DNA from: Microcaldota archaeon
GTDB lineage: Archaea; Micrarchaeota; Micrarchaeia; Norongarragalinales; UBA8480
Length of the DNA stretch: 10,530 bases
Direction of reading: 5' to 3'
Assembly (NCBI GenBank): GCA_030697615.1
Contig: JAUYPK010000048.1
Coordinates: forward strand, 1-10,530
Of the stretch, positions 1 to 7,103 are shown in pieces. The notes below the pieces were generated by a model. The model saw only the letters and a program-made list of their open reading frames with translations. It made no database searches and was not told the origin of the DNA. The position numbers and the translations under genes were made by a program. How positions within the stretch are numbered: position 1 is the first letter of the stretch; each line of letters begins with the position of its first letter.

Positions 1-1
1 A

Positions 2-532
2 ATCGCTTGGCTGGGTTTTGAATCGTTTTCATCTTCAGCTGCGTTGTTAATTCTTTTTCTAGCTTTTGACTACCTTATTTCAGCAAAGCTATTCTACTAC
101 TTCCGCCTTTACACAACGCGCGTGATGTGCTTCGATGTCAACGGTGTGTTGGTAACTGGCGACTTCAAAAAGGAGCGCTTGTCGCCAATGCCTGGCATTT
201 ACGAATTGCTTGACAACTTACGCCAAACGCATGTACTGTGTGTTATTGGAAACAACAATGAACTAATGGCCATGGGGCTACACAAAAATATGGGTTTTGA
301 CAAGTACTTTGACCACCCTTTTCAATCTTCTGGTTTTGGTACAAAGAAACCTGACCCAGCGTATTTCAAAATGGTTGGCCACCGCATCGGCGTTAACCCG
401 AAACGAATGGTGTTTGCAGACGACTTAGCTGAAAACGTCGACGGCGCAAAGAAAGCGGGTTGTGATGGCTTTGTATTCACTACAACTGAAAAATACCGCA
501 AAGATTTGGCAACAATTGGAATCTCCGCGTAA
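2..532 (+). CDS. HAD-superfamily hydrolase-like protein, 5' end outside window
   Basis: The C-terminal part is a small HAD-fold domain. Motif I is FDVNGVLV, with the nucleophile Asp at 134-136. Motif II would be VIGNNN. Motif III is the Lys of KKPDP at 347-349, and motif IV is the Asp pair at 419-424 followed by N..GAKKAG. Only about 20 residues separate motif I from the MPGIYELL helix, so there is no large cap domain. The residue two after the nucleophile is Asn, where classic phosphatases have the Asp acid/base; activity may therefore be altered or lost. The frame is open to the left edge and the upstream part encodes a hydrophobic, Tyr/Phe-rich stretch (about nt 41-106) that could be a membrane segment. 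A TTG at 44, GTG at 122 or ATG at 125 are alternative starts; 122/125 would give a cap-less HAD protein of about 135 residues. The substrate is unknown. It converges with the next gene, with 7 bases between the stops. Confidence 0.75.
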   Translation: MAWLGFESFSSSAALLILFLAFDYLISAKLFYYFRLYTTRVMCFDVNGVLVTGDFKKERLSPMPGIYELLDNLRQTHVLCVIGNNNELMAMGLHKNMGFDKYFDHPFQSSGFGTKKPDPAYFKMVGHRIGVNPKRMVFADDLAENVDGAKKAGCDGFVFTTTEKYRKDLATIGISA

Positions 533-539
533 ATGAAGT

Positions 540-2912
540 TTATGGTTTTCTCAAGAAGTAGAAGTAACCAAAGCCAAGGAGTGCAATTACTGCAACTCCT
601 GCGCCGACTGCGTATGGGTTGTTTAGTTCCTTTGGAATTCCAGCGAACAAACCCGTTGCTGGGGATTGCTGTGCGAGTTCGTTGGGGTTTGTAGTGTTTT
701 GCTCGTTAGGCAGTGGTTGTGTTTGGTTAGTTCTTAGTTCTGAAGCTGTTTGGTTAGTCGTTACGTTTTGCGAAGTTTGGTTAGCAGTTGTATTCTGTGC
801 TATTGGTTGATTTGTTGGCGCGGGACCTCCGCCCCCACTCCCGCCTCCATTAGAGCTAGATGACGCTGGAGCAGCTTCTACTGCAATTGGGATTAATCGC
901 GTTGAGTAGTTTGAAAAACCAGTTACCCTGAAACTTGCAGGGCTAGAAGATATCTTAGTGCAAATAGAATCACTGCACACTACCCCATCGCGTAGAACTT
1001 CGTAAATTGAATTATTCGTGTACGTGGCACCGATGAGTGTTATAACCGCTGGCTGCGAGAGAAACGGCATTGCACTTGAGTTCAGCACAGCGCTTGTGAT
1101 TGAAAGAGTAAAACTATTTGTTAAGTTGCTTGAATTTACGACTCCGGTTGAATTTGTAAGTGTTAAATTTGAAGTGATTATTGCGCCATTAGCGCTGAAA
1201 GTCACTTGGTTAAACGACGCTATTGTGCTTTGCGTTGAGTTAGTCACGTTGAAAAATACGCTTGAAAAGTTACCGTTGAAAACATTACCATAAACGCTGT
1301 TTGTAGCGTCAGTGATGTTCAAGTCCAAGGCGTTGTTCGAAAGCGAAGTGAAGTTAATCGTGTTGTTAACCGCGCCTCCATCTTCAGCTATTAGGTTAAT
1401 TGCAGTTCCGTTTACATTGCTAGCTGAAATTGTGAGGGAATTGTTAAAACCGCCAAGCCACACTGCGTCGCTACTAGAATTGTAAATTGATATATTAGCA
1501 ATTGTGTTGTTTGAAAGAATTGCAACTGTTGCTTCTAAACCAGCAGAAAATGGCGAGTTGTAAATTGAGACGTTTTGCAAAATGCTTCCAGAACCAGTTA
1601 AAAGCAACGCTAGGTACGTGTTGTTGAAAACTAGGTTTGTAGCAGTTGTGCCGCCATTGTCTTCCAATCCAGTGTTTGCGCTGTTTACAGTTACGTTAGT
1701 TATAATCGTATTATTGTTGCTAAACGCGAAAATTGCAGTGCCGTAATTTGAAATAACTCCGTTGGAAATTGTAGTGTTTTCGCTGCTTGATATCCAAACT
1801 GACGGCGCACCACCTATTGAATTATTTATACACGTAAAATTGTCAACAAGCGTGTTATTAGAACCGATTATGAGGATGCTGTTACTGTCGCCGCTGTTTG
1901 TGACGGAAAGATTCCGGAAGGAAACATTATTTGAATCTGAAGCCCAAATTGGCCACGAAAAGCCGTCTGCATTGCAATTAAGTATGTTCACATTGGAAAC
2001 TCCGCTAGCACTAATTGCCATTCTTCCACCGCTGTTGCTGCCAACGCCCCTAAGTGTGGCGCCGTTGCAGTCAAGCGTAACATTGTCAGCGGAGATTACA
2101 AACAAGGGGGCGGCACTAGAACCGTCATTTGAACAAGTTTTACCTTGTGAAAGTGTCGTGTCGCTTGTTACGTCCACTTGTTGGCATGAAGCTTCATCGA
2201 TGTAAAAACTTTTGTCGCTTTGACCAGAGGCGGTTTCAAAATTTGGTTCTGCACTGCATTCAACATCCCAGTAATAGCTAGTACCTGGCTCAAGTTCAAC
2301 AGTGGCTAAAAAGTAGTCGTAGTCGCCGCCAATGTAATCTAAGCCGATTTCAGCCACTAGTTCATCGGTATCATCTTCATATACGCTGGCGCTGCACTGG
2401 GCGTTATTTTCTTCGGGGGTTAAGCTGTTACCGCTGCCGTTAAGTTGAGAGTAGTAAGTTACTGTTAGTGTTGCAGTGGTGTTGCTTGTGCTTATTGACG
2501 TGGAAAAATTCGTTGGCACCGCAAGAACTTCTTGCGTTGTGTTTTCGATGGTCATTGTATCAAAGCCATCTGCAGTGCACTGGATTGTAAATGAAGCGTT
2601 TCCAGGCGGAGCGTAGTTTATGGCTAATTCGTGCGCTTGGCTTGAAGCATTGTAAGTGAAGTTAAATCCAAGAGGGTCGTCCGGGTCAACTGGGCTAAAT
2701 AAATAACGACAAGCGGCATTGTGTTCGGAGGGAGTTAGAGGAAAAGTGGGCGTATTGTTTTCATCAATTGCAGTGTAATTTATACTATATACGTTTGTTT
2801 GCTCGGCAAAAACCGTTGCTGGCTGTGAAAAAACTAAGTTTGCCGGAAGCGCATTTAGTAGCGGCAACGACATAATCAATAAAAGAGCTAGAATTCCCCA
2901 CCTATTGCCCAT
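540..2912 (-). CDS. Secreted, C-terminally membrane-anchored parallel beta-helix surface glycoprotein (NosD/pectate-lyase-like)
   Basis: This 790-residue protein is predicted to be exported. Residues 1-22 are a signal peptide with a positive start and a hydrophobic core. Residues about 41-130 and 145-236 are two copies of a beta-rich module; each has an LTP-E-NA-C motif (Cys68, Cys173) and a later Cys (Cys112, Cys219), which could pair as disulfides. From Cys243 to about residue 640 runs a right-handed beta-helix of the NosD type, opening with a DTTL...C...NVTLDCNGATL pattern and then short Asn-rich rungs. A low-complexity Ser/Gly/Pro and Asn/Thr/Gln linker follows (about 672-760). A final hydrophobic helix (about 767-787) ends in Arg-Lys-Pro, so the C terminus faces the cytoplasm and the rest faces outside. 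By hand I count a little over 40 N-x-S/T sequons, suggesting heavy N-glycosylation. This architecture is common among archaeal surface proteins; the ligand is unknown, and carbohydrate binding or an S-layer-associated role is inference. The ATG at 2912 is chosen because the signal peptide starts there. Confidence 0.85.
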   Translation of the reverse strand: MGNRWGILALLLIMSLPLLNALPANLVFSQPATVFAEQTNVYSINYTAIDENNTPTFPLTPSEHNAACRYLFSPVDPDDPLGFNFTYNASSQAHELAINYAPPGNASFTIQCTADGFDTMTIENTTQEVLAVPTNFSTSISTSNTTATLTVTYYSQLNGSGNSLTPEENNAQCSASVYEDDTDELVAEIGLDYIGGDYDYFLATVELEPGTSYYWDVECSAEPNFETASGQSDKSFYIDEASCQQVDVTSDTTLSQGKTCSNDGSSAAPLFVISADNVTLDCNGATLRGVGSNSGGRMAISASGVSNVNILNCNADGFSWPIWASDSNNVSFRNLSVTNSGDSNSILIIGSNNTLVDNFTCINNSIGGAPSVWISSSENTTISNGVISNYGTAIFAFSNNNTIITNVTVNSANTGLEDNGGTTATNLVFNNTYLALLLTGSGSILQNVSIYNSPFSAGLEATVAILSNNTIANISIYNSSSDAVWLGGFNNSLTISASNVNGTAINLIAEDGGAVNNTINFTSLSNNALDLNITDATNSVYGNVFNGNFSSVFFNVTNSTQSTIASFNQVTFSANGAIITSNLTLTNSTGVVNSSNLTNSFTLSITSAVLNSSAMPFLSQPAVITLIGATYTNNSIYEVLRDGVVCSDSICTKISSSPASFRVTGFSNYSTRLIPIAVEAAPASSSSNGGGSGGGGPAPTNQPIAQNTTANQTSQNVTTNQTASELRTNQTQPLPNEQNTTNPNELAQQSPATGLFAGIPKELNNPYAVGAGVAVIALLGFGYFYFLRKP

Positions 2913-2944
2913 TTTTTAACCTGTTATAAATAGGAAAATTGGCA

Positions 2945-2953
2945 CTTAAAAAG
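2945..2953 (-). promoter_or_regulatory. Putative TATA box of the surface glycoprotein gene
   Basis: On the minus strand this reads CTTTTTAAG, centred about 37 bases before the ATG at 2912. That predicts a transcript with a leader of about 10 bases. A second TATA-like element (CTATTTATAA, near 2923-2932) lies only about 15 bases from the ATG, too close for a normal start. Confidence 0.45.
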
Positions 2954-3012
2954 CCGCGTAAGTACAAACTTTTTTTCGCCGTTTGACGTTTGCAGGGGGT
3001 GTTTTTAAACTA

Positions 3013-3031
3013 TTTTTCAATTGTTTTTCAA
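3013..3031. repeat. Two direct TTTTTCAA repeats in the divergent promoter region
   Basis: TTTTTCAA occurs at 3013-3020 and 3024-3031, 11 bases apart start to start, or about one helical turn. The pair lies between two TATA-like elements (GTTTTTAAAC at 3001-3010 and the one at 3049). It could be a regulator site for smc, the surface protein gene or both, but the elements are short and AT-rich, so chance is possible. Confidence 0.3.
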
Positions 3032-3048
3032 CCAACTTTTATTCGTTT

Positions 3049-3058
3049 GTTTTAAATA
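3049..3058 (+). promoter_or_regulatory. Putative TATA box of smc
   Basis: The sequence TGTTTTAAATATC contains a TATA-like core about 40 bases before the smc ATG, predicting a leader of roughly 10-15 bases. No ribosome binding site precedes the ATG. Confidence 0.45.
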
Positions 3059-3094
3059 TCTTGCACTCGTAATGACAAACGGTTTTATTTTCCC

Positions 3095-6000
3095 ATGTTC
3101 GTAGAGCAGATTTTACTTAAAAATTTTAAGTCCTTTAAGCAAGCCGACGTTAGGCTTGACAAAGGCTTCAACGCACTAGTTGGGCCAAACGGTTCTGGTA
3201 AAACCAATATTTGTGACTCAGTTCTTTTCGCTTTTGGAGAGAATAGTTTGAAAAGCATGCGTGTGAGAAAAACTGCTGATTTGATTTTCGGCGCTTCAAA
3301 CGTTGCAGAAGCTACTATAATTTTGTCAGACGGTGGCAGCGAAAAACATGAGATTAAGCGTTTTGTGCGGCGAGATGGAGATACTAAATATATGCTTGAC
3401 GGTAAACGCGTCAAGAAATATGTGCTCGAAGAATTCCTTTCCAAACAAAGATTGTTTACGCACAACGTTATCCGCCAAGGCGAAGTGCAGCGAATAGTTG
3501 AAATTAATTCCAAGGAGCGTAGGTTGTTCATTGACTCTGTTGCAAACGTCTCTGAATACGAGGCGAAGAAAAAAGAGGCGCTTTCAGAACTTGGTAAAGT
3601 TGACGAGAAGTTAGCAAGCGCAGCTGCGATTCTTTCAGAACGCGAAGGTTATGTGGGTGAGTTAGAGCAAGAGAAGAAAGACGCTGAAAAATATTTAGAG
3701 TTGAAGAAGGAGCTTGACGTTGCTAAGGCGTCGTTGCTTTACATTGATATAAGTGTCCACAATGCAGAGTTTGAAACAATTGTAGGTGCAATGGTGGAGT
3801 ACACCGCTAAGCTAGGTGAGATAAAGAAAAAAATAGGTGAATTCACTGTCCAGTTAACTGAGCGGAATAACCAGCGGCAGAAACTACACGAACAAATTCT
3901 CCAGCGGTCACAGGGAAAACAGTTAGTGTTGCAAAAAGAAATCGACGACTTAAATGCTTCAATTGAACGTTCGCGTGCCATTATTGAAGAGAAGAATGCG
4001 TTTCTCAAGCTTGAAGAAGGTAAGCTTAGTTCGTTGAAAGTTGAAAAGGTGAAAAGCGACGACGAAATACGCGGCTACACTAGCCAAATAACTGAACTTG
4101 AAAAAGACGTGAAAGGGACAAGTGCAATTCTTGAAAAAGAACAAGGCGAGCTTAACAAACTACTAAAAGAATCAGACGCTTTTACTTCAGATTTCCACGC
4201 TAGCCGTCAATTCCTTGAAAATGCAAATGCAGAGATGCTAAGTTGCAAGGAGCAGTTATCAAGTGTTCATGCAGAAGCTGGAAAATTTGTAGAAATCAAA
4301 AAACTTAAACTTGCAGAACTAGAGCGGCTTAAAGGTGGAAGCGGTTTTGAAGAATTACTTACGAATAAAAAAGTATTGAAGGATAAGATTAGCAACGCTT
4401 CAAAAATGGCAGAGGGTGTTGAACGCGAGTTAAATGAGTTGTACGGCAGGGAAAAGCGGTTGAACAAAGAGCTTTCAGATGTTGAAGATGCGTTGCTTTC
4501 GATTCGTACAAAAGTTGCTGGTTTCGACTCGCGATTGCGAACTTTGCGAGAAACTGACCAAAGCAGGGCAGTTGCATTTGCAATTGAGCTAAAAGACAAA
4601 GGGGTTTACGGCACAGTTGAATCACTTTGCAGCTATAGTGATGAACATGCATTAGCAGTTCAAGCTAGCCTTGGGCAACGCGCTAATTACCTTGTTGTCG
4701 ATAGTACAAAAACGGCGGCTAAGGTAATTGACGCGTTGAAGCAAAGCAAGTCTGGCCGAGCGGCGTTTATTCCACTTGACAAAATCCGCACTAGCACTAG
4801 AAGTGGAGAAGATGAGAAGTTTTCAAAGAGTAAAGGTTGCCTTGGTTTCCTTATTGACTTTGTGGAGTTTGAAAAACCCTATGCAAAAGCGTTTGACTAC
4901 ATTTTTGGCTCGACGTTGGTGTTTTCATCGCTCAAAGAAGCGGAGCCTTTAATCGGCAAAGCACGCATCGCTACGCTTGACGGCCAACTTGCTGAAGCGT
5001 CTGGAGTGATGCTTGGTGGAAGTGCGGTTCAAAAGTTAAACTTTGCACGCGACAGGAAATTGCTTGACGAGTTGAAAGACCAAGAAAAAGCGCTGCAAAC
5101 TTCAAAAGATTCGGTTATGAATTCGCTTTACTCGACGCGCGATGAAATGACGCTTAAGAGAAAAGAAAAGGCAAAAGAGGAACTTGAATTAAAAGCAGTT
5201 GAAATTGAACTTGCATCAATTACTGCGCGCGAAGAGGCGCTTATGCAGAAAAAAGCGAACATCGGCGCAGCGATTAAGCAGCTTGAAACCGAAGCAGAGC
5301 AATGCGACGAAGAAGTTAGAAAAGCCGACGAGCAACGTAGTGACCTTATCCGTAAACTTTCTGATTTAAACGTACGTGCATTAGATGCAAAGCAGAAAAT
5401 CGACGTTGAAAAAGACAAAAATTTTGGCTTCACCATCCGAGAACGCGAACGTAAAATTTCCGACTTAAAAATCGCTTTGTCCGAAGTAACGAACCAAGTT
5501 TCTTCCCTTCAATCACAACGCAACGCATACGAAAAACAATCCAACCTCCTACAAAAACAACTTAACGATATAACTGCTGAGCTTACAGAATCTACAAAAG
5601 CAGTGAAAGAACACGAACATACAATTAAAATCAGCGGTGCGTCACTCAAAGAAAAACAAGACGAACAACGCAAACTGTCCAGCGCGTTGAAAGAACTATA
5701 CGACCAACGCGACGCAATTGAAAACGACCTACAAAAAATCGGCACAGAAAAAGGAAAGCTTGAATTCGAACGCGACAAGCTTGACCGTGAAGTTAATTCG
5801 CGCAACGTGTCCAAAGCCGTTGTAGAAACAAAACTCGCCAACTTAAAAGCAGAGTTTGCACCTTACGAAGCAATTGAAATTTCAAACAAAGAAACCTTAA
5901 CTGAATCCAGTAAACCAACTATACTTGCAACTTCCCGCCAGCTCCAATCCGACATCGACTCCCTTGGCGGTGTTAACCTAAAAGCAATTGAACTCTACGC

Positions 6001-6571
6001 AGTGAAATTCAACGAATTACAAGAACAACGAGCCCGCGTTAGCCAACTAGCAAGCGAAAAAGACGCGGTGCTAAACCTCATCAACGAAATAGAAGGCAAA
6101 AAAATAATGACGTTCATGGCTGCATTCAACGTCATCAACACTAACTTCAAATCATTGTTTAAACAAGTGTTCAAAGGCAACGGCGAACTATTCTTGGAAA
6201 ATACTGAAAACCCGTTTCTCGGCGGCTTAACTATAAAAGCACAGCTCGACAACAAAGAAGTAAAATACTTAGAGCTAATGAGTGGAGGCGAGAAATCCCT
6301 CATTGCTTTAATGTTCCTTTTTGCCATCCAGACTTATAACCCGTCGAGCGTATACATACTTGACGAAGCTGATGCCGCACTTGACCAGGAGAACAGTCGT
6401 AAACTCGCGCTTCTACTACACCAACTTGCAAAGGACTCGCAATTCCTAGTAGTTAGCCACAACCAAAACGTGTACAAAGAATCAGACTGCCTAATAGGCG
6501 TAGCAATGGCCGCACAAGGCTCAGCACTCGTAGAAGTAAAGCTAAGCGAAACACAACCAGCGACGGTCTGA
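3095..6571 (+). CDS. smc: Chromosome segregation/condensation protein SMC
   Basis: A complete 1158-residue SMC ATPase, normal length for the family. SMC dimers organise and help segregate the chromosome through ATP-driven DNA loop capture, usually with kleisin ScpA. Order of parts: N-terminal head half with Walker A GPNGSGKT at residues 30-37; coiled coil about 165-495; hinge about 500-645, including GRAAFIPLDK at 554-563 and a Gly-rich end; returning coiled coil about 650-1000; C-terminal head half. The latter has the ABC signature LMSGGEKS at 1061-1068, Walker B VYILDEAD at 1086-1093 with catalytic Glu1091, the D-loop ALD, and switch His1122 in VVSHN. All ATPase residues are present, so it should be active. 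It is distinguished from Rad50 by the folded hinge instead of a Cys-x-x-Cys zinc hook. No scpA or scpB lies next to it here. The first two thirds are G-rich on the coding strand, whereas the last third, from about 5400, is C- and A-rich. Confidence 0.97.
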   Translation: MFVEQILLKNFKSFKQADVRLDKGFNALVGPNGSGKTNICDSVLFAFGENSLKSMRVRKTADLIFGASNVAEATIILSDGGSEKHEIKRFVRRDGDTKYMLDGKRVKKYVLEEFLSKQRLFTHNVIRQGEVQRIVEINSKERRLFIDSVANVSEYEAKKKEALSELGKVDEKLASAAAILSEREGYVGELEQEKKDAEKYLELKKELDVAKASLLYIDISVHNAEFETIVGAMVEYTAKLGEIKKKIGEFTVQLTERNNQRQKLHEQILQRSQGKQLVLQKEIDDLNASIERSRAIIEEKNAFLKLEEGKLSSLKVEKVKSDDEIRGYTSQITELEKDVKGTSAILEKEQGELNKLLKESDAFTSDFHASRQFLENANAEMLSCKEQLSSVHAEAGKFVEIKKLKLAELERLKGGSGFEELLTNKKVLKDKISNASKMAEGVERELNELYGREKRLNKELSDVEDALLSIRTKVAGFDSRLRTLRETDQSRAVAFAIELKDKGVYGTVESLCSYSDEHALAVQASLGQRANYLVVDSTKTAAKVIDALKQSKSGRAAFIPLDKIRTSTRSGEDEKFSKSKGCLGFLIDFVEFEKPYAKAFDYIFGSTLVFSSLKEAEPLIGKARIATLDGQLAEASGVMLGGSAVQKLNFARDRKLLDELKDQEKALQTSKDSVMNSLYSTRDEMTLKRKEKAKEELELKAVEIELASITAREEALMQKKANIGAAIKQLETEAEQCDEEVRKADEQRSDLIRKLSDLNVRALDAKQKIDVEKDKNFGFTIRERERKISDLKIALSEVTNQVSSLQSQRNAYEKQSNLLQKQLNDITAELTESTKAVKEHEHTIKISGASLKEKQDEQRKLSSALKELYDQRDAIENDLQKIGTEKGKLEFERDKLDREVNSRNVSKAVVETKLANLKAEFAPYEAIEISNKETLTESSKPTILATSRQLQSDIDSLGGVNLKAIELYAVKFNELQEQRARVSQLASEKDAVLNLINEIEGKKIMTFMAAFNVINTNFKSLFKQVFKGNGELFLENTENPFLGGLTIKAQLDNKEVKYLELMSGGEKSLIALMFLFAIQTYNPSSVYILDEADAALDQENSRKLALLLHQLAKDSQFLVVSHNQNVYKESDCLIGVAMAAQGSALVEVKLSETQPATV

Positions 6572-6607
6572 ACCCTATTTGCTATTAAACACCTCTTGAG
6601 AAAAGCC

Positions 6608-6647
6608 TATTGATTGAGATTCCAATCATATGATTGATTTTTCAATA
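6608..6647. repeat. Nested palindrome downstream of smc
   Basis: A perfect 14-base palindrome, CAATCATATGATTG (6623-6636), is flanked by an outer inverted pair TATTGA (6608-6613) and TCAATA (6642-6647). It is immediately followed by five T residues (6638-6642) and then a TATA-like TTTAAAAA. It could be an operator for the following promoter, or a weak hairpin plus T-run ending smc transcripts. The perfect symmetry favours a dimeric regulator site, but that is inference. Confidence 0.5.
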
Positions 6648-6649
6648 CG

Positions 6650-6657
6650 TTTAAAAA
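6650..6657 (+). promoter_or_regulatory. Putative TATA box after the palindrome
   Basis: TTTAAAAAGG lies just after the palindrome. It would start transcription near 6678, upstream of the small membrane protein gene but inside the 20-codon reading frame. A regulator on the palindrome would be well placed to block or help transcription factor binding here. Confidence 0.35.
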
Positions 6658-6667
6658 GGTCGGTGAG

Positions 6668-6730
6668 ATGCCTTTTGTTTTGCACATTTTCAAGTGGAAC
6701 GAAGATCCAAATGACATAGTGTGGAAGTGA
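6668..6730 (+). pseudogene. 20-codon frame resembling the N-terminus of an SPFH-family (YdjI/virion-core-like) protein
   Basis: An ATG frame of 20 codons ending in TGA encodes a peptide with the core FKWNEDPNDIVWK. From memory, this matches the start of SPFH-domain proteins of the YdjI/virion-core-like type, which begin with an aromatic-rich E/K-W-x-D-P-x-x-(I/V)-V-W-R/K pattern before the SPFH domain. Nothing after the stop continues that protein in any frame I read. The likeliest explanation is a remnant left by deletion of most of such a gene; a genuine micropeptide or leader is the alternative. The TATA-like element 15 bases upstream is too close to give a transcript containing this ATG. 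The family match is recalled, not searched. Confidence 0.35.
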
Positions 6731-6736
6731 AAAGCG

Positions 6737-6743
6737 TTTTAAA
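6737..6743 (+). promoter_or_regulatory. Putative TATA box of the small membrane protein gene
   Basis: TTTTAAA is centred about 36 bases before the ATG at 6776, consistent with a short leader. Its position supports that ATG over the TTG at 6746, which would sit inside the promoter. Confidence 0.4.
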
Positions 6744-6775
6744 CGTTGAGTGAATTATTTATAGCGGTTATAATT

Positions 6776-6985
6776 ATGTTTGATTTAGTTAGGAAAAGCA
6801 GTTTGTTTCACTTGGCGCTAGGCTTGACGCTTGTTGTTTTTGGTTTGTTGTTTTTGCTTTCCAATTACGGTGTAATTCCTTCAGTTGAGTGGGGTAAGAT
6901 CTGGCCAATTGTGTTGATAATCCTCGGCTTGGCTTTTCTAATCAAGGGTCAGATGCCGCAGGAACGAACTAACAACTGGCTGTAG
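6776..6985 (+). CDS. Small two-helix membrane protein (DUF5668 / LiaI-LiaF-like transmembrane region)
   Basis: A 69-residue protein with two hydrophobic helices: about residues 10-32 (HLALGLTLVVFGLLFLL), then a short loop with NYGVIPSVEWGKIWP, then about 43-57 (IVLIILGLAFLIKG), and a polar tail. The pattern helix, G(V/I)xP, W..hWPhhLIhhGhhhh is that of the LiaI/LiaF-like transmembrane region, found in small membrane proteins and at the N-terminus of envelope-stress sensors. No C-terminal sensor domain is present. Start choice: an in-frame TTG at 6746 would add 10 residues but overlaps the likely promoter, so the ATG is preferred. Function is unknown; a role in the membrane is all that can be said. 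The possible SPFH remnant just upstream is of interest because SPFH proteins are also membrane-associated. Confidence 0.8.
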   Translation: MFDLVRKSSLFHLALGLTLVVFGLLFLLSNYGVIPSVEWGKIWPIVLIILGLAFLIKGQMPQERTNNWL

Positions 6986-6995
6986 AGGGTTGTGG

Positions 6996-7001
6996 TTTTT
7001 T
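6996..7001 (+). terminator. Oligo-T terminator after the small membrane protein gene
   Basis: Six T residues follow a G-rich stretch about 10 bases after the stop. Archaeal RNA polymerase commonly terminates at such T-runs without a hairpin. Confidence 0.35.
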
Positions 7002-7025
7002 ATAGCTGTCCGTTGCAATAAGTGT

Positions 7026-7052
7026 TGTAATTCTGTAATTAATACTGTAATT
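7026..7052. repeat. Three TGTAATT repeats upstream of the L10e gene
   Basis: TGTAATT occurs at 7026-7032, 7034-7040 and 7046-7052; the last two are preceded by C. Spacing is 8 and 12 bases. They lie 20-46 bases upstream of the TATA box, where archaeal activators or repressors often bind. Regulation of the ribosomal protein gene is inferred from position only. Confidence 0.5.
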
Positions 7053-7054
7053 GT

Positions 7055-7070
7055 TAATATGATAATATTA
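7055..7070. repeat. Inverted repeat next to the L10e TATA box
   Basis: TAATAT-GATA-ATATTA is a perfect 6-base inverted repeat with a 4-base spacer. It ends one base before the TATA box region, overlapping where the BRE would be. It may be an operator; its AT-only composition makes a chance origin possible. Confidence 0.4.
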
Positions 7071-7071
7071 G

Positions 7072-7078
7072 TTTAATA
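7072..7078 (+). promoter_or_regulatory. Putative TATA box of the L10e gene
   Basis: TTTAATA is centred 29 bases before the ATG at 7104. This is the spacing expected for a leaderless or nearly leaderless transcript, and no ribosome binding site is seen. Confidence 0.5.
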
Positions 7079-7103
7079 GCTATTTTGAGTGAGTTTATTT
7101 TAT

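Noticed and set aside
500-500. Rad50 or another SMC-like repair ATPase as identity for the long coiled-coil protein
   Set aside because: The protein at 3095-6571 has a folded SMC hinge with GRAAFIPLDK and no CxxC zinc hook, so SMC is the right call.
1762-2205. 147-codon plus-strand frame opposite the beta-helix gene, also 619-810 and 1018-1293
   Set aside because: The minus-strand protein has a signal peptide, repeats and an anchor; the plus-strand frames are shadows of its Asn/Ser/Thr-rich codons.
3085-3531. 148-codon minus-strand open frame, and similar frames opposite smc (such as 4267-4599, 5128-5436, 5509-5841, 5995-6327)
   Set aside because: They are antisense to a fully conserved SMC, are Ser/Phe/Leu-rich as expected for reverse-complement shadows, and show no domain.
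6572-7103. Possible CRISPR array or tRNA gene in the repeat-bearing intergenic regions
   Set aside because: The repeats are 7-16 bases and not regularly spaced with unique spacers; no cloverleaf with a T-loop GTTCRA pattern was found.
7089-7103. GTG start for L10e five codons upstream
   Set aside because: L10e proteins start at the M-x-x-RPA/G motif, and the TATA spacing fits the ATG at 7104.
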